NCBI GenBank assembly: GCA_900469445.1
Contig: UBXM01000043.1
Coordinates: 1 to 57,574 of the forward strand
Length of the DNA stretch: 57,574 nt
Reading direction: 5' to 3'
Source of the DNA: Hyphomicrobiales bacterium
Lineage (GTDB): Bacteria; Pseudomonadota; Alphaproteobacteria; Rhizobiales; Rhizobiaceae
Shown here: positions 51,517-57,574 of the stretch, one piece after another
Position numbering within the stretch: the stretch's first letter is position 1
Layout: every line of letters begins with the position of its first letter
Position numbers and translations under genes: made by a program
The notes under the pieces: model-generated
The model's database searches: none
What the model saw: the letters and a program-made list of their open reading frames with translations, nothing else
What the model was told of the DNA's origin: nothing

Positions 51517-52098
51517 TCCTGTGACCTCCTTCACTGGAACCGACTGATCGCTGTTAACCGCCGATTGTACACGGTCTCGCGCGATATCGGTGCACGAGCA
51601 CAGTTCCACAGGCCTGCATGGCCTCCAACGCTGCATATTGTCACAGAACCGAAACGAGCGAGAATGGTGAATGGGTGGTGAATTTGTCAGGTCCAAATCT
51701 CGGTCAAACCTGACGAAAGACGTGGTCCTGGCGCAGGGAATTGGCGATTGTCAGCAATTCGGGGCCGTGCGAAGACGAGCCCATGCAATGCGGGACATCG
51801 GGACAAAGTGTCCTTCCGCGGAAGCTGTGCCAGGCGATGGATCCGTCAAGCATCGTCCGGCGGCGGCATGTGTGCGGCCGGTAACGTCACGTTGCTTGCC
51901 GGCGCGTGATCATCCGCAATCTATATAGGATCTTTATTTCTTGGTTCGCGGCTCTGTCTCGAATTCCTATGCTCATCGTCGGCATATCGACTGGAAGGAT
52001 GCAGGCCCTGCATTTTAGAGCCAGGACGTATGAGCACGCCGCTTTTAAAGAGGCGCGCTCGGTCCTGTCCTCTCCTTGATCAATAGGAGTCCGGATCA
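51517..52098. other. 582-bp intergenic region between cstA and the kdp operon
   Basis: No gene is well supported; a plus-strand frame at 51671-51928 and a 36-codon frame from 51970 match nothing I know. An AT-rich stretch ATCTATATAGGATCTTTATTT near 51918 may be part of the kdp promoter. Confidence 0.4.
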
Positions 52099-52182
52099 AT
52101 GATGGATATCATTTTGCTTGGCACGGCGGTGGCGTTCTTCGCGCTCTGCTTTGCCTATACACGCGCCTGCGACAGGCTTTGA
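52099..52182 (+). CDS. 27-residue membrane micro-protein upstream of kdpF
   Basis: MMDIILLGTAVAFFALCFAY and a charged tail TRACDRL: one membrane helix, a good AATAGGAG ribosome-binding site and a stop 9 bp before kdpF. I recall similar short frames upstream of kdp in other alphaproteobacteria. It may be a Kdp assembly peptide; function unproven. Confidence 0.65.
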   Translation: MMDIILLGTAVAFFALCFAYTRACDRL

Positions 52183-52191
52183 GAGGCCGAG

Positions 52192-52281
52192 ATGGTTTTC
52201 GATTACGCATTGAGCGGTGTCGTCACCGTCGTTCTGACGGCCTACCTCATCTACGCCCTTATTCGCCCGGAGCGCTTCTAG
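52192..52281 (+). CDS. kdpF: K+-transporting ATPase small subunit KdpF
   Basis: A 29-residue single-helix peptide, MVFDYALSGVVTVVLTAYLI with the tail YALIRPERF. The terminal LIRPERF is the KdpF hallmark. It stabilises the KdpABC complex. GAGAGG precedes the ATG. A 112-bp gap with a repeat element separates it from kdpA. Confidence 0.9.
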   Translation: MVFDYALSGVVTVVLTAYLIYALIRPERF

Positions 52282-52332
52282 AGCGGCGCAATTTCGCCTG
52301 TAAAGCGGTTCCCACTTTCAACGGACTTGCTC
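52281..52332 (-). repeat. Rhizobial intergenic palindromic repeat (degenerate)
   Basis: On the minus strand it reads GAGCAAGTCCGTTGAAAGTG then GGAACCGCTTTAC and GAAATTGCGCCGCTC. This is the plan of a short repeat very common between rhizobial genes (GAGCAATTCC...AAAGTG...CGGTTTTCC...GGAATTGCG). It lies between kdpF and kdpA. Confidence 0.55.
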
Positions 52333-52393
52333 CAATCAACGTTTCTGATCGCGCTGGCGCCTCGTGGCTGCCCGCAACTGAAAGTTCTTCCCC

Positions 52394-54097
52394 ATGACCC
52401 TCAACGGATGGTTACAGATCCTCGCGTTTTGCGGGATCCTTGTTCTGCTCGTCAAACCGCTCGGCGCCTATATGACGCGCGTCTTTTCCGGCGAGCGCAC
52501 GCTCCTTTCGCCCGTCCTCGTTCCGATCGAACGCGGACTTTACGCACTTGCCGGCACGCATGAACGCGAAGAGCAGCACTGGACGTCCTTCGCGTTCTCG
52601 ATGCTGATGTTCAACCTCGCAGGTTTTCTGCTGCTTTACGGCATCCTGCGCCTCCAGGACGTGCTGCCGCTCAACCCCGCCGGCATGCCTGCCGTCGGCC
52701 CCGATCTTTCCTTCAACACCGCGATCAGCTTCGTCGCCAATACCAACTGGCAGAGTTATGGCGGTGAAAGCACGATGTCCTACCTCAGCCAGATGGTCGG
52801 ACTTGCCGTTCAAAACTTCGTTTCGGCCGCGACCGGCATGGCGATTGCCATCGGTCTCATCCGTGCGTTTTCGCGGGCATCGGGCAAGGCCATCGGCAAT
52901 TTCTGGGTCGATATGACCCGCGCAACGCTCTACATACTCCTGCCGATCTGTATCGTGCTGGCAATCATCTATGTTGCGCTCGGCGTGCCGCAGACTTTTG
53001 GCGCTTATGTCACCGCAACGACGCTTGAGGGCGCGCAGCAGACGATCGCGCTCGGCCCGGTCGCCTCCCAGCTCGCCATCAAGATGCTCGGCACCAATGG
53101 TGGCGGCTTCTTCAATGCGAATTCGGCGCATCCGTTCGAGAACCCCGACAATCTCACGAACATGCTGCAGATGGTGTCGATCTTTGCGATCGGCGCCGCC
53201 TTCACCAATGTCTTCGGGCGCATGGTCGGCAACCAGCGCCAGGGCTGGGCTATTCTGGCCGCCATGGGCGTGTTGTTCCTCGTCGGTGTCGGCATCGTCT
53301 ATTGGGCGGAAGCATCCGGAAATCCGATCATGCATTCCCTCGGTCTTGCCGGCGGCAATATGGAAGGCAAGGAAGTCCGCTTCGGCGTCGTCATGTCCTC
53401 GCTGTTTGCGGTCATCACCACGGCTGCGTCCTGCGGCGCGGTCAATGCGATGCATGGTTCGTTCACGGCGCTTGGCGGCCTGATCCCGCTCATCAACATG
53501 CAGCTCGGCGAAATCATCGTCGGCGGTGTCGGTGCCGGTTTCTACGGCATCATCCTCTTCATCATCATCTCCATCTTCGTCGCGGGCCTGATGGTCGGTC
53601 GCACACCGGAATATCTCGGCAAGAAGATCGAGGCGAAGGAAATGAAGATGGCCGTGCTTGCCATTCTCTGCCTGCCGCTCTCGATGCTGGTGTTTACCGC
53701 AATCGCCAGCGTCCTGCCGTCGGCCGTATCGTCGATCGGGACCGCCGGCCCTCACGGCTTTTCCGAAATCCTTTATGCCTACACATCGGCGGCGGCCAAT
53801 AACGGGTCGGCTTTCGGCGGGCTTTCGGCCAATACGCCGTGGTTCAACACGACGCTCGGTCTCGGCATGCTGATGGGACGGTTCCTGATGATCATTCCGG
53901 CGCTTGCGATTGCAGGTTCGCTGGTTGCCAAGAAGACGGTTCCTGCCTCTGCCGGCACGTTCCCGACCGATGGCGGTCTGTTCGTCGGCCTTCTGGTCGG
54001 CACGATCCTGATCGTCGGCGGCCTGACCTTCCTGCCTTCACTGGCGCTCGGCCCGGTCATCGAACACCTGATGATGATCTCGGGTCAGACCTTCTGA
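52394..54097 (+). CDS. kdpA: K+-transporting ATPase channel-like subunit KdpA
   Basis: A 567-aa membrane subunit with ten hydrophobic segments and four selectivity-filter-like repeats, including TNWQSYGGESTMSY, GTNGGGFFNANSAHPFENP and AAANNGSAFGG. It binds and moves K+ inside the high-affinity KdpFABC pump. Family length agrees. A 50-residue gene sits between it and kdpB. Confidence 0.95.
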   Translation: MTLNGWLQILAFCGILVLLVKPLGAYMTRVFSGERTLLSPVLVPIERGLYALAGTHEREEQHWTSFAFSMLMFNLAGFLLLYGILRLQDVLPLNPAGMPAVGPDLSFNTAISFVANTNWQSYGGESTMSYLSQMVGLAVQNFVSAATGMAIAIGLIRAFSRASGKAIGNFWVDMTRATLYILLPICIVLAIIYVALGVPQTFGAYVTATTLEGAQQTIALGPVASQLAIKMLGTNGGGFFNANSAHPFENPDNLTNMLQMVSIFAIGAAFTNVFGRMVGNQRQGWAILAAMGVLFLVGVGIVYWAEASGNPIMHSLGLAGGNMEGKEVRFGVVMSSLFAVITTAASCGAVNAMHGSFTALGGLIPLINMQLGEIIVGGVGAGFYGIILFIIISIFVAGLMVGRTPEYLGKKIEAKEMKMAVLAILCLPLSMLVFTAIASVLPSAVSSIGTAGPHGFSEILYAYTSAAANNGSAFGGLSANTPWFNTTLGLGMLMGRFLMIIPALAIAGSLVAKKTVPASAGTFPTDGGLFVGLLVGTILIVGGLTFLPSLALGPVIEHLMMISGQTF

Positions 54098-54114
54098 GAA
54101 ACGGGGGAAATGTC

Positions 54115-54267
54115 ATGAGCATTCGTCAGGCACTGCGCAGACAGTCGGATCTCTCCTCGGGAAAACGAGGCCGGGAAACCAGGCGCTTGCGCGGTTCCAA
54201 TGTCATTCTCGCGATGATGGCGGGTCTTCTCGCCGTCATCTGCGCCGTCGAAATCCTGCAGGGCTGA
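54115..54267 (+). CDS. Small membrane protein between kdpA and kdpB
   Basis: A 50-aa protein with a very basic first half (RQALRRQSDLSSGKRGRETR) and one hydrophobic helix (NVILAMMAGLLAVICAVEIL). GGGGGAAATGTC precedes the ATG. It fills the gap between kdpA and kdpB on the same strand, with 17 and 58 bp spacing. I do not know its role; a Kdp accessory is the simple guess. Confidence 0.7.
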   Translation: MSIRQALRRQSDLSSGKRGRETRRLRGSNVILAMMAGLLAVICAVEILQG

Positions 54268-54325
54268 CCGATCTCCCTGATTGTCAGGGCAGGCCGGTCG
54301 CCTCATCCAAGCTGGAGCCTCTTTT

Positions 54326-56392
54326 ATGAGCCAGTCCAAATCCGCGAGTATCCTCGATAGTCGCATCCTTGTTCCCGCGCTTGCCGGAGCTTTCACCAAG
54401 CTCGACCCGCGCACTCTTTCAAAGAACCCGGTCATGTTCGTCGTGGCGACGGTCTCTGTTCTGACCACCATCCTTTTCCTTCGCGATCTCGTGACGGGAC
54501 GCGAGGGGCTGGGCTTCACCTTCCAGATCAATCTCTGGCTCTGGTTCACCGTGCTGTTTGCCAATTTCGCCGAGGCCGTTGCCGAAGGCCGCGGCAAGGC
54601 GCAGGCCGACAGCCTGCGCAAGACGCGAACCGAAACCCAGGCCAAACTGCTATCCGGCGACGACCGCACGCAATACAGAATGGTTCCCGGCACCAGCCTC
54701 AAGGTGAACGACATCGTCATCGTGGAGGCCGGCGACATCATCCCTTCCGATGGCGAAGTCATCGAAGGCGTCGCCTCGGTCAATGAAGCTGCGATTACCG
54801 GTGAATCCGCGCCGGTGATCCGTGAATCGGGCGGCGACCGTTCGGCCGTTACCGGTGGCACCCAGGTGCTCTCGGACTGGATCCGGGTTCGCATCACCGC
54901 GGCCGCCGGTTCGACCTTCATCGACCGGATGATCTCCCTTGTCGAGGGCGCCGAACGCCAGAAGACCCCGAACGAGATCGCGCTCAATATTCTTCTGGCC
55001 GGCATGACGCTGATCTTCGTGCTCGCCGTTGCAACCATTCCGGCTTTCGCCACCTATGCCGGTGGCGCGATCCCGATCATCATCCTCGTCGCACTGTTCG
55101 TGACGCTCATTCCGACGACGATCGGCGCTCTTTTGTCGGCGATCGGCATTGCCGGCATGGATCGTCTTGTCCGCTTCAACGTGCTTGCCATGTCCGGCCG
55201 CGCGGTCGAGGCCGCCGGCGACGTCGATACGCTGCTCCTCGACAAGACCGGCACGATCACGCTCGGCAATCGCCAGGCAACGGAATTTCGCCCGATCCGC
55301 GGCGTCTCCGAACAGGAACTCGCCGACGCGGCCCAGCTCGCATCGCTTGCCGACGAGACGCCGGAGGGCCGCTCCATCGTCGTGCTTGCCAAGGAGAAAT
55401 ATGCGATCCGGGCGCGCGACATGCAAAACCTCCAGGCAAGCTTCGTCCCGTTCACGGCCCAGACCCGCATGAGCGGCGTGGACCTCGACGGATCATCGAT
55501 CCGCAAGGGTGCCGTCGAAGCCGTATTGAACCATGTCCGCTCGGCGCAGCCTGCAGGCAGAGATGCCGCATCGCAGGAGATCAGGGACATCGAAGCGATC
55601 GCCGGCGAGATTTCGAAGGTCGGCGGTACGCCGCTCGCCGTCGCCCGCGACGGAAGACTGCTCGGCGTCATCTACCTGAAGGACATCGTCAAGGGCGGCA
55701 TTCGCGAACGTTTTGCCGAGCTTCGCAAGATGGGCATCCGCACTGTCATGATCACCGGCGACAATCCGATGACGGCGGCCGCGATCGCTGCCGAAGCAGG
55801 TGTGGATGACTTCCTTGCCCAGGCAACGCCGGAAAACAAGCTGTCGCTGATCCGCGAGGAGCAGGCCAAGGGCAAGCTGGTCGCCATGTGCGGCGACGGC
55901 ACGAATGATGCTCCGGCTCTTGCGCAGGCCGATGTCGGCGTCGCCATGAATACCGGAACGGTCGCAGCCCGCGAGGCCGGCAACATGGTCGACCTCGATT
56001 CGGATCCGACGAAGCTCATCGAGATCGTCGAGATCGGCAAGCAGCTGCTGATGACGCGTGGCGCGCTGACGACGTTCTCGATCGCCAACGACATCGCCAA
56101 ATATTTCGCCATCATCCCGGCGATGTTCCTGGCCTTCTATCCGCAGCTCGGCGTGCTCAATGTCATGGGCCTTGCGACCCCGCAAAGCGCGATCCTGTCG
56201 GCGATCATCTTCAATGCGCTCATCATCATCGCGCTGATCCCGCTGTCTCTCAAGGGTGTCAAATATCGCGCCGTCGGTGCCGGTGCGCTTCTTTCCCGCA
56301 ATCTCTTGATCTACGGCCTCGGCGGCATCGTCGTTCCGTTCATCGGCATCAAGGCGATCGACGTGGTCATCACCTCGCTCGGCCTTGCTTAA
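54326..56392 (+). CDS. kdpB: K+-transporting P-type ATPase catalytic subunit KdpB
   Basis: A 688-aa P-type ATPase. The phosphorylation motif is LLLDKTGTITLGNR near residue 305, the dephosphorylation motif is ITGESAPV near 158, and the hinge is MCGDGTNDAPALAQADVG near 520. I start at ATG 54326, giving the common MSQSKSAS N-terminus. kdpC follows 12 bp later. Confidence 0.96.
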   Translation: MSQSKSASILDSRILVPALAGAFTKLDPRTLSKNPVMFVVATVSVLTTILFLRDLVTGREGLGFTFQINLWLWFTVLFANFAEAVAEGRGKAQADSLRKTRTETQAKLLSGDDRTQYRMVPGTSLKVNDIVIVEAGDIIPSDGEVIEGVASVNEAAITGESAPVIRESGGDRSAVTGGTQVLSDWIRVRITAAAGSTFIDRMISLVEGAERQKTPNEIALNILLAGMTLIFVLAVATIPAFATYAGGAIPIIILVALFVTLIPTTIGALLSAIGIAGMDRLVRFNVLAMSGRAVEAAGDVDTLLLDKTGTITLGNRQATEFRPIRGVSEQELADAAQLASLADETPEGRSIVVLAKEKYAIRARDMQNLQASFVPFTAQTRMSGVDLDGSSIRKGAVEAVLNHVRSAQPAGRDAASQEIRDIEAIAGEISKVGGTPLAVARDGRLLGVIYLKDIVKGGIRERFAELRKMGIRTVMITGDNPMTAAAIAAEAGVDDFLAQATPENKLSLIREEQAKGKLVAMCGDGTNDAPALAQADVGVAMNTGTVAAREAGNMVDLDSDPTKLIEIVEIGKQLLMTRGALTTFSIANDIAKYFAIIPAMFLAFYPQLGVLNVMGLATPQSAILSAIIFNALIIIALIPLSLKGVKYRAVGAGALLSRNLLIYGLGGIVVPFIGIKAIDVVITSLGLA

Positions 56393-56404
56393 GGAACTGC
56401 AACC

Positions 56405-56971
56405 ATGCTGAAACAACTTCGTCCGGCCATCGTCATGATCGTCGCCACAACCGCCATTACCGGCCTGATCTATCCCCTTGCCATGACCGGTATCGCTCAG
56501 GCGATCTTCCCCTCCCAGGCAAACGGCAGTCTGATCGAGCGAAATGGCCAGGTCATCGGCTCCGCGCTGATCGGCCAGGGGTTTACGGGTGAGCAGTATT
56601 TTCACGGCCGCCCCTCGGCTGCAGGCGATGGATATAATGCGGCCTCCTCCTCCGGTTCCAACCTCGGTCCGACCAGCGCCAAGCTGATCGACCGCGTCAG
56701 AACCGACCTGGAAGCGGCAAGGGCCGAAAATCCGGATGCCGCAGTGCCGGTCGATCTCGTGACTGCTTCGGGCAGTGGTCTCGACCCGCATATCTCGCCG
56801 GAAGCTGCCCTTTTCCAGGTGCCGCGCGTGGCACGGGCCAGGAACATGGAAGAAGCCGCGGTTCGTGCGCTTGTCGAGCAGCATATCGAGGGGCGCCAAC
56901 TCGGCTTCCTCGGAGAACCCAAAGTCAACGTTCTGGCGTTGAACATGGCGCTCGACGCCCTGCGGAGCTAA
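56405..56971 (+). CDS. kdpC: K+-transporting ATPase subunit KdpC
   Basis: A 188-aa protein with one N-terminal membrane helix (IVMIVATTAITGLIYPLAMTG) and a periplasmic domain containing GQGFTGEQYFHGRPSAAGDGYNA and the catalytic-complex motif ASGSGLDPHISPEAA. It completes KdpFABC. The sensor kinase and response-regulator genes kdpD and kdpE, often next, do not follow within the window. Confidence 0.95.
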   Translation: MLKQLRPAIVMIVATTAITGLIYPLAMTGIAQAIFPSQANGSLIERNGQVIGSALIGQGFTGEQYFHGRPSAAGDGYNAASSSGSNLGPTSAKLIDRVRTDLEAARAENPDAAVPVDLVTASGSGLDPHISPEAALFQVPRVARARNMEEAAVRALVEQHIEGRQLGFLGEPKVNVLALNMALDALRS

Positions 56972-56981
56972 AGGCAGAGAT

Positions 56982-57000
56982 CGGGGCCTTCAAGGCCCCG
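56982..57000 (+). terminator. Weak terminator-like stem-loop after kdpC
   Basis: GGGGCC-TTCAA-GGCCCC hairpin 11 bp after the kdpC stop. There is no T run, so factor-independent termination is uncertain. Confidence 0.4.
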
Positions 57001-57240
57001 GTCATGGCTCCCCACCCATGGCCCCACTCATGCCGTGAATGGGGTCCGCTATTCACCGCGATCCGATCGACAGCCACGTTTCTTTCGACGGGACCCGACG
57101 GTTCTTCGGCTCGCGAACGGAAAATCTCAAAATGACGGCAAAGCAGGGCGCAAGACCGGTCCATGCCCGCATGCTTGCGAAATGCCGGCCCTCAAATCCG
57201 CGGGCTCTATCCGATCTTTTACGGGGCAGAAAATCCCGGC

Positions 57241-57269
57241 TTGATTGTCAGGCGCCGCTTGTGTAGACA
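57241..57269 (+). promoter_or_regulatory. Possible tRNA-Asn promoter
   Basis: TTGATT, 17-bp spacer, TAGACA. It would start transcription about 65 bp before the mature tRNA. Confidence 0.35.
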
Positions 57270-57341
57270 GCGCTTCCCAACGCCGTCGTGTCTGCAATTT
57301 GCGCCGCGCCGGCCCATTGGCCAACCTTATTGGCCAACTAT

Positions 57342-57417
57342 TGGAATGTAGCTCAGTTGGTAGAGCAGGCGACTGTTAATCGCCCGGTCGCAGGTTCGAG
57401 CCCTGCCATTCCAGCCA
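57342..57417 (+). tRNA. tRNA-Asn (GTT)
   Basis: A 76-base cloverleaf: acceptor TGGAATG pairs with CATTCCA, the D arm is GCTC...GAGC, the anticodon stem GGCGA/TCGCC encloses loop CTGTTAA with anticodon GTT, the T arm is CAGG-TTCGAGC-CCTG, and the gene encodes GCCA at the 3' end. The downstream 157 bp to the window edge hold no supported gene. Confidence 0.97.
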
Positions 57418-57574
57418 CCCCGCCTCCATTGATTGACTTTGTCTTGGTTCGATTATCGACGATGCCGGCCTCGGCCTTACGTCCGTGTGCCTTGGAGAGG
57501 TTGAAACAGGGGAGGAATCCGAAGAATCTTGATATTGCTTTTAAAATCAACGTCTTGTTCGATTTTTGCATTTT

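Larger units (their letters stand above)
56972..57341. other. 370-bp intergenic region between kdpC and tRNA-Asn
   Basis: No gene is supported. It holds a CGGGGCC-TTCAA-GGCCCCG stem-loop right after kdpC, a TTGATT-17-TAGACA pair (57241-57269) that may be the tRNA promoter, and two ATTGGCCAAC copies (57316 and 57329). Confidence 0.45.

Noticed and set aside
51671..51928. 85-codon frame upstream of the kdp genes
   Set aside because: No ribosome-binding site, no family resemblance and irregular composition; kept only as part of the intergenic description.
52412..53755. 447-codon minus-strand frame inside kdpA
   Set aside because: A shadow of kdpA with no recognisable motifs.
57353..57571. 72-codon minus-strand frame at the right edge
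   Set aside because: It runs through the tRNA-Asn gene; part of its translation is antisense tRNA.
1..57574. CRISPR arrays, insertion sequences or integrase genes
   Set aside because: I saw no regularly spaced repeats, transposase or integrase signatures in any frame, so the island-like block has no visible mobility genes inside this window.

Overview
The window looks like chromosome or chromid DNA from an alphaproteobacterium of the order Hyphomicrobiales, most likely Rhizobiaceae. The evidence is a rhizobial rhamnose operon (rhaTPQUK), a carnitine dehydrogenase fused to a thioesterase, RIME-type mosaic intergenic repeats (1-108 and 8051-8186), a second rhizobial-type palindromic repeat (52281-52332) and dense GC-rich coding. 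I could not run a database search, so genus is not assigned.

Layout. (1) 129-5370, plus strand: L-rhamnose uptake and catabolism. (2) 5371-6056: a gene-free stretch with two identical 16-bp palindromes and an orphan promoter-like sequence. (3) 6057-9755: L-carnitine degradation with a divergent GlxA/AraC-type regulator. (4) 10091-11440: small unknown genes and a DUF1194 protein. (5) 29720 down to 11441, all minus strand: hypF, cooMKLXUH, then hypA-cooFSCT-(cooJ-like)-cooA-hypBCDE. (6) 30041-34935: a ribbon-helix-helix protein, a GMC dehydrogenase with its subunit 3, a glyoxalase and a D-lactate dehydrogenase. (7) 34976-40514: nikR and nikABCDE with a recognisable NikR operator. (8) 40673-44117: DedA, DUF2076, a Bax-inhibitor-1-like protein, and an anti-sigma/ECF sigma pair. 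(9) 44540-47329: a long-form AcnB aconitase. (10) 47446-51516: ArsR regulator with divergent Old Yellow Enzyme, then cstA-ybdD. (11) 52099-56971: kdpFABC with two extra micro-proteins. (12) tRNA-Asn at 57342-57417.

The central find is region 5 with region 7. It encodes an apparently complete, self-contained anaerobic CO-oxidising, H2-evolving system. CooS (Ni,Fe-CO dehydrogenase) passes electrons through CooF to a six-subunit energy-converting [NiFe]-hydrogenase, CooMKLXUH. Maturation factors for both nickel enzymes (CooC, CooT, a CooJ-like protein, HypA-F) and the haem-based CO sensor CooA lie in the same block. A nickel importer with its own repressor is 5 kb away. Two CooA-box candidates precede cooM and hypA-cooF, each about 29.5 bp upstream of a -10-like hexamer, which would centre them near -41.5. 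No hydrogenase endopeptidase is present, and CooH ends three residues after its last nickel-binding cysteine, so none should be needed. Such a unit is well known in Rhodospirillum rubrum; a single-strand package that also carries all six hyp genes, in a rhizobial background, is unusual.

Limits: functions rest on motif reading and remembered family sequences. Start codons were chosen by ribosome-binding sites and by family N-termini. Regulatory sites are pattern matches only.
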